Counted from the first letter of the stretch, positions 7,162 through 15,390 are shown. The stretch: 42,116 nucleotides of DNA from Chryseobacterium sp. KLBC 52 (GCF_003347605.1 NZ_QDFZ01000027.1:1-42116); one strand, 5' to 3'. Translations and numbers: made by a program. The notes: generated by a model not told the origin, from the letters alone.

Positions 7162-8235
7162 ATGAAATTTGAAAAGAAATCTTTGAAATTTTTAGAGAAA
7201 TATTTAAACACATCATCTCCAACAGGTTACGAACACAAAGGACAAGAAGTCTGGATGGACTACATCAGACCTTATGTGGATAAAATAGAAGTAGATCATT
7301 ACGGAACCTGCTACGGAATCATCAATCCTGAAGCTGAATTTAAGGTAGTGATTGAGGCACACGCTGATGAGATATCATGGTATGTCAATTATATTACAGA
7401 TGACGGATTGATCTACGTCATCAGAAACGGAGGTTCAGATCAGACCATCGCCCCTTCAAAAGTGGTTCATATTCACGGTGAAAACGGAATTGTAAAAGGA
7501 GTATTCGGATGGCCTGCGATTCATACCAGAACCAACCAGAATGAGCCTACTCCAAAAATCGAGAATATCTTCATCGACTGTGGCGCTACTTCTAAAAAAG
7601 AGGTAGAAGAAATGGGAATCTTTGTAGGATGTATGATCACCTATCCGGATGAATTCTTTGAAATGAATGACAGATATTTTGTCTGCAGAGCCCTGGATAA
7701 CAGAATCGGCGGTTTTATGATTGCTGAAGTAGCCAGACTTTTAAAAGAAAATAAGAAATCAATCCCATTCGGGCTTTATATTACCAACTCCGTACAGGAA
7801 GAAGTAGGTTTATACGGAGCAGACATGATTGCTGACACCATCAAACCGAATATTGCCATTGTAACAGATGTTACCCATGACACTACCACTCCAATGATTG
7901 AAAAGAAAAAAGAAGGAGATCAGAAATGTGGTGCCGGGCCGGTAGTATTCTTCGCTCCAAGCGTTCACCACACCATCAGAGAACTGATTATTGATACTGC
8001 AAAGACCAAGAAAATTCCTTTCCAGAGAGCTGCCGCCAGCAGAGCAACGGGAACTGACACAGATGCCTTCGCCCATTCCAACGGCGGAGTACCAAGTGCT
8101 TTAATTTCCTTACCTTTGCGATATATGCATACTACGGTAGAAATGGTATCTAAAGAAGATGTAGGTAATGTCATTAAACTTATCTATGAAACAGTTCTTA
8201 AGATCAAGCCGGAAATGAAACTGAAGTATCATTAA
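7162..8235 (+). CDS. M42-family metallo-aminopeptidase
   Basis: A 357-residue cytosolic di-metal peptidase of the M42 (FrvX/PepA-like) family, which trims N-terminal residues from peptides, usually as a large dodecameric shell. Metal ligands and catalytic residues can be placed: His67-x-Asp69 (EAHADEISW), Asp179 (RALDNRIGG), catalytic Glu213 with metal ligand Glu214 (VQEEVGLYGA), Asp236 (TDVTHD) and His323 (PLRYMHTTVEM). Length and motif order are normal. It heads a same-strand run with a small membrane protein 5 bases behind and rpe after that. Confidence 0.92.
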   Translation: MKFEKKSLKFLEKYLNTSSPTGYEHKGQEVWMDYIRPYVDKIEVDHYGTCYGIINPEAEFKVVIEAHADEISWYVNYITDDGLIYVIRNGGSDQTIAPSKVVHIHGENGIVKGVFGWPAIHTRTNQNEPTPKIENIFIDCGATSKKEVEEMGIFVGCMITYPDEFFEMNDRYFVCRALDNRIGGFMIAEVARLLKENKKSIPFGLYITNSVQEEVGLYGADMIADTIKPNIAIVTDVTHDTTTPMIEKKKEGDQKCGAGPVVFFAPSVHHTIRELIIDTAKTKKIPFQRAAASRATGTDTDAFAHSNGGVPSALISLPLRYMHTTVEMVSKEDVGNVIKLIYETVLKIKPEMKLKYH

Positions 8236-8240
8236 TTACA

Positions 8241-8540
8241 ATGAAAAAGGTCTTTTATCATCTGATCCGGAAACCAACTTTTATATCGGTTTTAACTGCT
8301 GTCTTTTTTAGTTACATCATCTTTCTGGCTGTATATAAAATATTTGATCCTCCCAAAATAGGGTCGGCATATAATATGATTCTTGAGATGTTGTTAATTG
8401 TCAGCGTTGTACCTTTAGGATTATTTATAATTGACAGATTATTAGTTATTAAAATTAACAATATCAAATTAACAATCATTGAGGCTATTCTATTCGGAGG
8501 TATTTCTCTGTATTATTTTTTGGTTGTTAATCCATTTTAA
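8241..8540 (+). CDS. Small membrane protein of unknown function
   Basis: A 99-residue protein with three likely membrane segments: about 14-32 (FISVLTAVFFSYIIFLAVY), 44-64 (NMILEMLLIVSVVPLGLFIID) and 76-96. No motif is recognised. It begins 5 bases after the M42 peptidase stop and 35 bases before rpe, so it is probably co-transcribed with both. Codon use looks like its neighbours. Confidence 0.72.
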   Translation: MKKVFYHLIRKPTFISVLTAVFFSYIIFLAVYKIFDPPKIGSAYNMILEMLLIVSVVPLGLFIIDRLLVIKINNIKLTIIEAILFGGISLYYFLVVNPF

Positions 8541-8575
8541 AGAAAGAAATCTAAGTAAAAGTATAAAAAGTAAAA

Positions 8576-9226
8576 ATGAAAACGAAGCTTATTGCTCCAT
8601 CCCTTTTATCAGCAGACTTTGGGAATCTGCAGAGAGACATTGAAATGCTGAACAATTCTCAGGCCGACTGGTTCCACATTGATGTCATGGACGGAAGATT
8701 TGTTCCTAACATTTCTTTTGGTTTTCCGGTAATGAAAACCGTTCAGCAGCATGCTAAAAAATTTGTAGATGTTCACCTGATGATCGTGGAACCTGAGAAA
8801 TATGTTGATGAATTCATCAACCATGGTGCTGATCTTGTTTCTGTACATTATGAGGCATGTACTCATCTTCACAGAACTATTCATCACATTCAGAGCAAAG
8901 GAGCAAAAGCAGGTGTTGTTTTAAATCCTTCTACTCCGGTATTAATGCTTGAAGACATTATTGCAGATGTAGATCTTGTATTATTAATGAGTGTAAATCC
9001 AGGATTTGGAGGACAGAAGTTCATTGAAAATACTTACAAAAAGATTGCAGAAACCAAGGATCTGATCTTAAGTAACAACTCTACCGCACTTATCGAGGTA
9101 GACGGAGGAGTAAATCTTGACAACGCTTCTAAATTATTTGAAGCCGGAGCTGATGTTCTTGTTGCAGGAAATGCTGTTTTCTCAGCGGAAAGTCCGGAAA
9201 GAACCATTGAACTTTTAAAGATATAA
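8576..9226 (+). CDS. rpe: Ribulose-phosphate 3-epimerase
   Basis: A 216-residue TIM-barrel enzyme interconverting ribulose 5-phosphate and xylulose 5-phosphate in the pentose phosphate pathway. The metal and catalytic residues are visible: His34 and Asp36 (WFHIDVMDG), His67 (DVHLMI) and Asp176 (IEVDGGV). The phosphate-binding loops NPGFGGQKF and AGNAVF are present. Full length for the family. A strong terminator follows, closing the M42-membrane protein-rpe run. Confidence 0.96.
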   Translation: MKTKLIAPSLLSADFGNLQRDIEMLNNSQADWFHIDVMDGRFVPNISFGFPVMKTVQQHAKKFVDVHLMIVEPEKYVDEFINHGADLVSVHYEACTHLHRTIHHIQSKGAKAGVVLNPSTPVLMLEDIIADVDLVLLMSVNPGFGGQKFIENTYKKIAETKDLILSNNSTALIEVDGGVNLDNASKLFEAGADVLVAGNAVFSAESPERTIELLKI

Positions 9227-9247
9227 AAGGATCAAAAATAATAAACA

Positions 9248-9270
9248 AAAGGCAGCCATTGGCTGCCTTT
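9248..9270 (+). terminator. Terminator after rpe
   Basis: AAAGGCAGCC, a 3-base ATT loop and GGCTGCCTTT form a perfect 10-bp stem followed by TCTCTTG. It lies about 20 bases past the rpe stop. Confidence 0.9.
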
Positions 9271-9432
9271 TCTCTTGTTTGGAAATTTAAGTCGTCTTGG
9301 TTATAATCTTTTTTTCAACTTATTTGAAAATGTTTAAAACTATCTTGCTAACAACACAAAGATCTGAATTAAACCAGACGTACACATCGGTAGAAATACG
9401 TAATTTAATAATAGGTATTTTCACTTAATCCA

Positions 9433-9924
9433 TTATAATTCTTTATGCCAGACACAGGCGCAAACTACAAAAATGATCGAAATAACTGAAAAGACTGTTC
9501 TGATATTATTCAGAAAATTCCATCTGTTTTCAAAATTTTCCCGCATCTGTCTGATGGCTTCTGCTGTAGAATTGGAAATATCAAATTTATCTAAAGCGTC
9601 ATTCATCGGAACATTTCCGGCAACTGTTACACCGAAAACACCAATCAGATAAGCCAGTGTGGCCAAAAGAAGAAAGATAAAAACAGGCTGCTGGCTCCGG
9701 AGCAAAAATGTAGCTACAGGAAGAAAAATCAACGTTCCCATAAAGCTCATAAAGAAAACGGGGTTCAGAATTTCACGGTTAATATTCTGCATCGCCTTGA
9801 GATATTCTGTATCAGAAAGTTTTCCCAGCCCCAGAACAACCGAGCACGAATAAGCATAGAAAAGTCCTCCTATCAGAGCAGTGAGGACAGCGGTAATGAT
9901 CAATACTAATGTTGTCATTTTCAT
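9433..9924 (-). CDS. DUF1772 four-helix membrane protein
   Basis: A 163-residue inner-membrane protein with helices at about 5-27, 54-75, 80-103 and 141-160. The segment GGLFYAYSCSVVLGL, followed by FMGTLIFLPVATFLL and NVPMNDALDKF, fits DUF1772 (anthrone-oxygenase-like fold). The loop after helix 3 (PMNDALDKF with NFENRWNFLNNIRTVFS) is the conserved signature. Bacterial members have no firm function. It lies 31 bases behind the MNIO gene on the same strand and is probably the third gene of that cassette, though a role in peptide maturation is only inferred from position. Confidence 0.82.
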   Translation of the reverse strand: MKMTTLVLIITAVLTALIGGLFYAYSCSVVLGLGKLSDTEYLKAMQNINREILNPVFFMSFMGTLIFLPVATFLLRSQQPVFIFLLLATLAYLIGVFGVTVAGNVPMNDALDKFDISNSTAEAIRQMRENFENRWNFLNNIRTVFSVISIIFVVCACVWHKEL

Positions 9925-9955
9925 ATATTTTGATTTTGGTTATCAGAGAATAGAA

Positions 9956-11053
9956 TTAATAGGGATTCCATTTTTTAATGATATTCTGGGCAGTAAGAAT
10001 CATTTCAGCATCCCAGTTTTCTGTTTTGAAATAATGAAGGTCCAGATCCTTAATGGTTTCAACATTTGCATTATCATACAGAAGTCGGGTAAGCTTTGAC
10101 TGCTCTTCATGTAAAAGCAAATCTTCCAGAGGTTTAGCAGAAAATTTAAGTTTCTCTTTACACCAACCGTTTTGTTCCCTCAGCTTCAGGTCTGAAGTTT
10201 CAATGATTGTTCTGACTTTATTAAAATCTTCCAAAAAATTATTCCTTTCTTCTTCTGTTTTCAAAGTGTGCCCTAGTCTTTCAATGATAATATATTCCAG
10301 ATTTGAACATTTTTTCATCACAGAGGGCAACACAGAAAGGATATCTTTAGGGATGACATCATCATGAGTATCCCTTCTCATCTGCTTTTTTCCATATACG
10401 CTATCCTGCCAGCTTCCTCCGGAAAGATGAATTTCTTTTACCTTGTCCAGGGGATACAAATCAATGATTTCGTGCATCTCTAATTCGAAATTACAGGACT
10501 GGCAGTAAATATTATGAAGATCAAGAATCAGAAAGCCATGGGTATCTTCCGTAAGCTTGTCAAGAAAAACGCCTTGTTCTTTAACATCTTCAATAGAAAA
10601 TGAGAATGCCAGATTTTCTATCCCGACAGGAATACTTACAGCATCCTGAAGTCTGTATAATCTGTCTTTTCCTATTTGTAAAGTTTTGGAATGTAAAGAT
10701 ACCGGCAATGGTACTCCCTGATGAAAATTCTCAGTGTTCATGAACCCAAAATGTTCCGTGATATGATTGTATTTACGCAGGCGTACCTCTTCTTTAAGTT
10801 TTTTTAACCATTCTTCCTGCCTTTCAGTCCATCTTGCATCAAATAAAGAATAATAAACCCCATGTCCTATCAAGCGGTTATTTTCAGCGTAGAAATTCAA
10901 CAGATCCCGAAGCCAATCCGGCTCATTGGTATGATAAAGGGTATCAAAAGACCATTCCATCACTTCGATGGAATTATCCTGTAATAATGGCAAAATAGCA
11001 GAAACAAAATCCGGTTCCGCCATCATGGATACTCCTAACATTGGCTTTCTCAT
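9956..11053 (-). CDS. DUF692/MNIO multinuclear iron oxidative enzyme
   Basis: A 365-residue TIM-barrel protein of the DUF692 (MNIO) family, whose members use two or three iron ions to remodel cysteine and other residues in ribosomal peptides. Likely iron ligands are all present: His64 (GHGVYYSL), Glu100-His101 (TEHFGF), Glu146-Asn147 (GIENLAF), Asp178 and His180 (LDLHNIYCQ), His209 (EIHLSGG), His230-Asp231 (DTHDDVIP) and Glu258. The barrel ends near residue 285. A further 80 residues, helical in appearance, follow; MNIO enzymes usually need a separate partner protein and none is encoded nearby, so this tail might fill that role (inference). The start is 3 bases after a short secreted CxxC peptide gene, which is the presumed substrate. 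Confidence 0.88.
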   Translation of the reverse strand: MRKPMLGVSMMAEPDFVSAILPLLQDNSIEVMEWSFDTLYHTNEPDWLRDLLNFYAENNRLIGHGVYYSLFDARWTERQEEWLKKLKEEVRLRKYNHITEHFGFMNTENFHQGVPLPVSLHSKTLQIGKDRLYRLQDAVSIPVGIENLAFSFSIEDVKEQGVFLDKLTEDTHGFLILDLHNIYCQSCNFELEMHEIIDLYPLDKVKEIHLSGGSWQDSVYGKKQMRRDTHDDVIPKDILSVLPSVMKKCSNLEYIIIERLGHTLKTEEERNNFLEDFNKVRTIIETSDLKLREQNGWCKEKLKFSAKPLEDLLLHEEQSKLTRLLYDNANVETIKDLDLHYFKTENWDAEMILTAQNIIKKWNPY

Positions 11054-11056
11054 CTT

Positions 11057-11278
11057 CTACCCCATTCCGCAAGCAGGACAACCATGACCACGAAGCACAA
11101 GGGTATCTTTTTTAACAACCGGCTTGGGTGTTCCCGGTTTTTTCTTTTCAGCCGTATCCGTGGAAGTCGCTTTCTTTACTTTTTTAACAGGCTTTTTCGT
11201 TTTAGCTTCAGGTTTAGTAGTCTGTGCAGATACCCCTACCGCTAATAAACTCGCCATTAATATTGCTGGAATTTTCAT
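11057..11278 (-). CDS. Secreted CxxC peptide, candidate MNIO precursor
   Basis: A 73-residue protein. Residues 1-18 are a Sec signal peptide (MKIPAILMASLLAVGVSA, cut before Gln19). Residues 20-57 are a low-complexity Lys/Thr/Pro/Ala linker. The last 16 residues end in RGHGCPACGMG, with the only cysteines Cys67 and Cys70. A leader-linker-short Cys core layout and a 3-base gap to a DUF692 enzyme are what is expected of an MNIO-modified RiPP precursor. Known relatives in plan are bufferin-type copper-binding peptides, which also carry signal peptides, and the chr peptides described from Chryseobacterium. That this peptide is modified, and at which residue, is inferred. Confidence 0.8.
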   Translation of the reverse strand: MKIPAILMASLLAVGVSAQTTKPEAKTKKPVKKVKKATSTDTAEKKKPGTPKPVVKKDTLVLRGHGCPACGMG

Positions 11279-11432
11279 AATTTCTTTTTTCAGATAATTT
11301 TACAATAAACGTTCCATTTATAAAAATACAATAATAAGAAACGTTTTGATAACAATTATCAGTAAATATCCGAAACTATTCTACTCTGTAATGTTTTCTT
11401 TATCTATATTTAATGTTAAAATAAATCTATAT

Positions 11433-13280
11433 ATGAAAAGCAGTCTGATTAAAGCTGTTTTCCTTGGATTGATATTATCTGCACATAGTATCGATGCACA
11501 GGTTCAGGCGGTTGACAACAGCAAAAAAATGGAATGGTTCAACAAAGCAAAACTGGGAATTTTTATTCATTGGGGAATCTACTCTGTCGATGGAATCTCA
11601 GAATCCTGGTCATTCTTCAATAATTATATTAATCACGAAAATTATATGAAACAGCTGAATGGTTTTTCAGCTTCAAAATATCAGCCTGAGCAATGGGTAA
11701 ACCTTATTAAGGAATCCGGAGCAAAATATGCTGTCATTACCACAAAACATCATGACGGAGTTTCACTATGGAATTCAGGAGCAGAAAAAGCAACAACTAT
11801 CCCTCAAAATTCTTTGGCTAAAAAAGATGTGCTAACTCCTTTTGTTTCCGCTCTGAAAAAATCAGGATTAAAAACAGGGCTTTATTTTTCGTTGCCGGAT
11901 TGGAGCCATCCGTATTATGATATCAATACCCGGACAAAAAAACGCTACGAGCTCAAAAATGATCCAAAGCGCTGGCAGAATTTTATCAGCTATTATCAAG
12001 GTCAGCTCAATGAACTTTCTTCCCAATATTCCCCGGATCTTCTTTGGTTCGATGGAGACTGGGAGCATACTTCCGAAGAATGGAAAGCGGCTCAGACCCT
12101 GGATTTACTCAAAAAATACAATTCTAATATTATCATCAATTCAAGGCTCAATCATCACGGAGATTATGATACTCCTGAGCAGGGCATTCCTGTTGTTCCA
12201 CCACAAAATCCGTACTGGGAGCTTTGCTACACCATGAATGATTCCTGGGGATATCAGCCTTTTGATAAAAATTACAAAACCCCCAATATGATTGTCAGAA
12301 CCCTGGCAGATGTAATTAGCATGGGAGGAAATCTCCTTCTTGATATGGGTCCGAAATCCGATGGAACGATTCCTGAAGAACAAATTGAGATTCTGAAAAA
12401 CCTGGGGAGATGGACGTCAAAAAACCAGCATGCCATCTATGAAACCACCCGCGGTATTCCTTTTGACAATTATAAAGGGAAATCTTCTTTGTCGACCTCT
12501 AAAAAATCTTTATTTCTTTATCTGGAAGAAACCAAAAAATTCACAAAAATTTACGGACTGGCAACAAAACCTCTTTCAGTAAAGATCATCGGAGATCCGG
12601 CAGCTGTTATTACAATGGATTATAATGCTGAGAAAACACTGACACTGAATTTCTCCAATGTAAAATTTGACAAAGATGTCACTGTGGCAGAAATTACTTT
12701 TGACAGCCCTCCTTCATTTTTGACCGATTTTAAGAAGGAAAAATATTCTCTTCCCGAAATACTTGAAAGCAAAAATATCCAGGAAGCCGTCTATGATATC
12801 GCCAATGCTCTGAACGATGATCAGAATTTAGTTACCCATGAAGGTCTTACCCAAGATGGCCTTGACATGAAAATTAAGAAAACGTCTAAAACAAATCCGG
12901 AAACCATCGAATGGATAAGCAAGCATGCTGAAGCTTTATTTGAGACAGGAAAAGGACTTCCGGCTGGTCATTACTCAGGAATGAGTGCTCTATCAAAAGA
13001 CAAACAGACGCTTTATCTTTTTGTTGAAGGAGCACCTACCGGCCCTATTGCTCTGAAGGGAATAAAAAATGAGATTGCCAGAATAAGAGTAGTTGGCGAA
13101 GGTACTATGCTGCCTCATACCATCTACAACAAGCTGTACTGGAGCGACAGACCGGGAATTATTTATATTGACGTTCCAAAGGAAAAATTGGATAAGCAAA
13201 TGACCGTCATTGCTGTCTTACTGAATAAACCTCTGGAACTCTACAGAGAAAATGTGGGAGCTATCGAAAACAATCTTTAG
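11433..13280 (+). CDS. GH29 alpha-L-fucosidase, secreted
   Basis: A 615-residue exported glycosidase. I use the ATG at 11433, which gives a signal peptide (MKSSLIKAVFLGLILSAHS, then IDAQ). An upstream in-frame ATG at 11346 would bury it. GH29 landmarks are WFNKAKLGIFIHWGIYSVDG, VITTKHHDGVSLWNS and LLWFDGDWEH, in which Asp207 is the likely nucleophile, plus NLLLDMGPKSDGTIP. The catalytic barrel covers about 25-350, with two or more beta-rich regions to the C-terminus. The enzyme removes fucose from glycans in the periplasm or at the cell surface. No SusC/D pair is near, so it is not part of a visible polysaccharide locus. It is divergent from the MNIO cassette. Confidence 0.92.
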   Translation: MKSSLIKAVFLGLILSAHSIDAQVQAVDNSKKMEWFNKAKLGIFIHWGIYSVDGISESWSFFNNYINHENYMKQLNGFSASKYQPEQWVNLIKESGAKYAVITTKHHDGVSLWNSGAEKATTIPQNSLAKKDVLTPFVSALKKSGLKTGLYFSLPDWSHPYYDINTRTKKRYELKNDPKRWQNFISYYQGQLNELSSQYSPDLLWFDGDWEHTSEEWKAAQTLDLLKKYNSNIIINSRLNHHGDYDTPEQGIPVVPPQNPYWELCYTMNDSWGYQPFDKNYKTPNMIVRTLADVISMGGNLLLDMGPKSDGTIPEEQIEILKNLGRWTSKNQHAIYETTRGIPFDNYKGKSSLSTSKKSLFLYLEETKKFTKIYGLATKPLSVKIIGDPAAVITMDYNAEKTLTLNFSNVKFDKDVTVAEITFDSPPSFLTDFKKEKYSLPEILESKNIQEAVYDIANALNDDQNLVTHEGLTQDGLDMKIKKTSKTNPETIEWISKHAEALFETGKGLPAGHYSGMSALSKDKQTLYLFVEGAPTGPIALKGIKNEIARIRVVGEGTMLPHTIYNKLYWSDRPGIIYIDVPKEKLDKQMTVIAVLLNKPLELYRENVGAIENNL

Positions 13281-13310
13281 TATATCTTAAAGATCAATTC
13301 ATATAAAAAC

Positions 13311-13338
13311 AAAATCCGGAGAAAATTCTCCGGATTTT
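13311..13338. terminator. Bidirectional terminator between fucosidase and ndk
   Basis: AAAATCCGGAGAA pairs with TTCTCCGGATTTT over 13 bp around a very short loop, followed by further T residues on the plus strand and A residues upstream. It lies between convergent genes. Confidence 0.9.
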
Positions 13339-13359
13339 TTATTTTGTAAGATGATTTTC

Positions 13360-13776
13360 TTAGAAAATCTCTCTTCCTGAAAAATGGAATTGAGCTTCGA
13401 TTAATGCATTCTCGTCAGAATCTGAACCGTGAACAGCATTTTCTCCGATGCTTCTTGCAAACATTTTTCTGATAGTACCTTCTGCAGCTTCTGCAGGGTT
13501 AGTAGCACCAATTAATGTTCTGAAGTCTTCAACTGCATTATCTTTTTCTAAAACTGCAGCAACGATAGGACCAGAGCTCATGAATTCTACTAATTCTCCA
13601 TAAAATGGTCTTTCAGCATGTACTTCATAGAATTTTTTTGCATCAGCAACTGTAAGCTGAGTTAATTTTAAAGCTTTGATTTTAAAACCTCCTTCAGCAA
13701 TCTTACCCAATATAGCACCGATATGTCCGTCAGCAACAGCATCAGGCTTAATCATAGTGAATGTAATGTTAGACAT
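13360..13776 (-). CDS. ndk: Nucleoside diphosphate kinase
   Basis: A 138-residue cytosolic kinase that passes phosphate from ATP to other nucleoside diphosphates. The phosphorylated histidine is His116 in ENAVHGSDSDENA. The start TFTMIKPDAV and the loop GATNPAEAAEGTIR are conserved. Length is typical. A perfect -7 box lies 24 bases upstream of the start. It is a single-gene unit here, ending at a shared terminator. Confidence 0.97.
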   Translation of the reverse strand: MSNITFTMIKPDAVADGHIGAILGKIAEGGFKIKALKLTQLTVADAKKFYEVHAERPFYGELVEFMSSGPIVAAVLEKDNAVEDFRTLIGATNPAEAAEGTIRKMFARSIGENAVHGSDSDENALIEAQFHFSGREIF

Positions 13777-13799
13777 AAATGTATATTTTTTTAATGGCG

Positions 13800-13807
13800 C
13801 AAAATTA
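13800..13807 (-). promoter_or_regulatory. -7 promoter box for ndk
   Basis: On the minus strand TAATTTTG matches TAnnTTTG. It would give a leader of under 20 bases. No clear -33 TTTG is seen, so this rests on one box and its position. Confidence 0.4.
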
Positions 13808-13886
13808 CAAAAAATATCTTTGATTTTTATTTTAATTTTTTTTTAACATAAAAATAACTTTTATTAAGAAATCGTAAACTAAACTT

Positions 13887-13901
13887 TGGCACAGTAATTG
13901 T
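13887..13901 (+). promoter_or_regulatory. Sigma-54-like promoter upstream of an orphan terminator
   Basis: TGGCAC at 13887-13892, five bases, then TTGT at 13898-13901 matches the sigma-54 pattern TGGCAC-N5-TTGC except for the last base. It sits about 55 bases ahead of a plus-strand terminator with no protein gene between. Confidence 0.45.
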
Positions 13902-13911
13902 TTATTCTATT

Positions 13912-13979
13912 CCGATTCTCATGTTTAATTTGAGTTTTCATGGTTATTAGTTTTTACCCAGCTTCGGCTGGGTTTTTTA
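13912..13979 (+). ncRNA. Candidate small RNA ending in a terminator
   Basis: A short transcript is predicted from about 13912 (12 bases past the sigma-54-like -12 element) to the T run at 13974-13979. The terminator ACCCAGC-TTCG-GCTGGGT-TTTTTT is very strong and has no upstream plus-strand gene to serve. The RNA would be roughly 68 bases. It holds a 9-codon ATG ORF starting at 13921 and stopping at TAG 13948-13950, just ahead of the terminator, so a tiny peptide is possible. The ends are estimates. Confidence 0.45.
13956..13979 (+). terminator. Orphan terminator with a UUCG tetraloop
   Basis: A 7-bp GC-rich stem (13956-13962 with 13967-13973) closes a TTCG loop and runs into six T residues. 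Nothing annotated on the plus strand ends here. Confidence 0.9.
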
Positions 13980-14298
13980 TTTGCAAAAAACAGCCTTATT
14001 TTTTACTAATTATATAATTTTACAATTAATATTGGATCATATTTAATGATTTTCTCCATTTTGTTTCAATTGGTGAAATAATTTAATTTTTTAAAAATCC
14101 AATCTCATGGTGGTCAGAAATATGACAAAAGTGGAGTTATCTGCCAAAATTGTAAAGTTGAAAAGTAGAGTTATTTAAAAATGAATATTTTTTTCATTTA
14201 AAATTAAAAAAAATAATTACAAGAAATAAAATATCCAGAATACATTAAATTGATCTTTAAAAAAATAATAACAGTAAATATTATTCTTTAAGAAAGTG

Positions 14299-14331
14299 AC
14301 CCTTGTCAAGGTTTGAAACCTTGACAAGGGT
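14299..14331. repeat. Perfect 16-bp palindrome, REP-like
   Basis: ACCCTTGTCAAGGTTT, one G, then its exact inverse AAACCTTGACAAGGGT. No T run follows, so it is not an ordinary terminator. The long region 13777-14437 otherwise holds the small-RNA locus, the rsgA terminator and AT-rich sequence without recognisable genes. Confidence 0.75.
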
Positions 14332-14364
14332 GCCATTTCGGCAAAACAGTTCTAAACAAAAAAA

Positions 14365-14388
14365 AGAGACCATCTAATGATAGTCTCT
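14365..14388 (-). terminator. Terminator after rsgA
   Basis: AGAGAC and GTCTCT with ATC/GAT inside (one mismatch) form a hairpin around TAAT. On the minus strand it is followed by an eight-T run. It lies 50 bases past the rsgA stop. Confidence 0.85.
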
Positions 14389-14437
14389 GTATTATTTCTA
14401 ACAAAATCTGTCCCTTTTAAATAAAGGATTTTATTGA

Positions 14438-15364
14438 TTATTTTTGGGAAGCTTCTTCTGCCTCGTCCATCAATTTAATGTAAGTAGCGTAACGCGAATG
14501 CTGAATCTCGCCTGTTTCAAGAGCATCGATAACAGCACATTTCGGTTCATTGATATGAAGACAGTTGTGAAACTTGCACTCTTCTCGCTTTTTAAAAATT
14601 TCAGGGAAGTAATGCTGTACTTCTTCTTTTTCAATATCGATCATTGCAAATTCACGAACACCCGGAGTATCGATAACGTTTCCGCCCAAATGCCAGAAAT
14701 GCATCTGGGCGAAAGTTGTGGTGTGCTTTCCTTTCAGGTGAGTGTCAGAAATCTCAGACGTTTTTAAGTTTAATCCCGGCTGCAAAGCATTTACTAAAGT
14801 AGACTTTCCACAACCTGAGTGACCGAAGAACACTGAGGTTTTATCTTTAAGAATATCCTGAAGCTGATCCAGATTCAATTTTGAATAGGACGAAATTTCC
14901 AAAGTATCATATCCAATTTCCTGATATAGGAATTCAATGTCCTTTACAATTTCAATTTCTTCTTCGTGTAAAACATCGATCTTATTAAAAAGAATCAGTG
15001 GAGTAATATTATAGGCTTCACAGCATGCCAGAAACCTGTCCAGAAATCCTAAAGAGGTTTCAGGATGTTTCAGAGTAAAGATAAAGCATGCCAAATCAAT
15101 ATTGGACGCAATAATATGGGCTTCTTTTGAAAGGTTTACTGATTTTCTAATCAGATAATTGGAGCGCGGTTCAATTTTTGTGATCCATGCGATATCATCC
15201 TGCTCCAGTTGAAACTCAACAAAATCTCCTACTGCAAGTGGATTGGTAAGTCTGGTTTTTATTAATTTGAATTTCCCCCTGATTCTGGCCTCGAAAATTT
15301 TATGTGTTTCCAATTCCAAAACCTGGTACCAACTGCCTGTAGATTTAATGATTTTTCCTTTCAT
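14438..15364 (-). CDS. rsgA: Ribosome small-subunit-dependent GTPase A
   Basis: A circularly permuted GTPase that helps late 30S ribosome maturation. I start it at the ATG at 15364 (MKGKIIKSTGSWYQVLE, 308 residues), since the ATG at 15391 adds nine residues ahead of the conserved OB fold. Order of domains: OB fold (about 1-70), then GTPase motifs in permuted order, with G4 (LFNKID) before G1 (GHSGCGKSTLVNAL) and G3 (DTPGVREF). It ends in a zinc-binding knuckle (ECKFHNCLHINEPKCAV). All motifs are intact. An inverted repeat lies directly upstream. Confidence 0.93.
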   Translation of the reverse strand: MKGKIIKSTGSWYQVLELETHKIFEARIRGKFKLIKTRLTNPLAVGDFVEFQLEQDDIAWITKIEPRSNYLIRKSVNLSKEAHIIASNIDLACFIFTLKHPETSLGFLDRFLACCEAYNITPLILFNKIDVLHEEEIEIVKDIEFLYQEIGYDTLEISSYSKLNLDQLQDILKDKTSVFFGHSGCGKSTLVNALQPGLNLKTSEISDTHLKGKHTTTFAQMHFWHLGGNVIDTPGVREFAMIDIEKEEVQHYFPEIFKKREECKFHNCLHINEPKCAVIDALETGEIQHSRYATYIKLMDEAEEASQK

Positions 15365-15390
15365 AGATAATGCTGGTGCAAATATACGCA

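Noticed and set aside
11346..11432. Upstream ATG start of the fucosidase
   Set aside because: Starting there would place 29 residues ahead of a clear signal peptide; the ATG at 11433 gives a normal exported protein.
13938..14015. Small ORF starting at ATG 13938 and reading through the UUCG terminator
   Set aside because: Its codons lie in the terminator stem and T run, so its open frame is a by-product of those bases.
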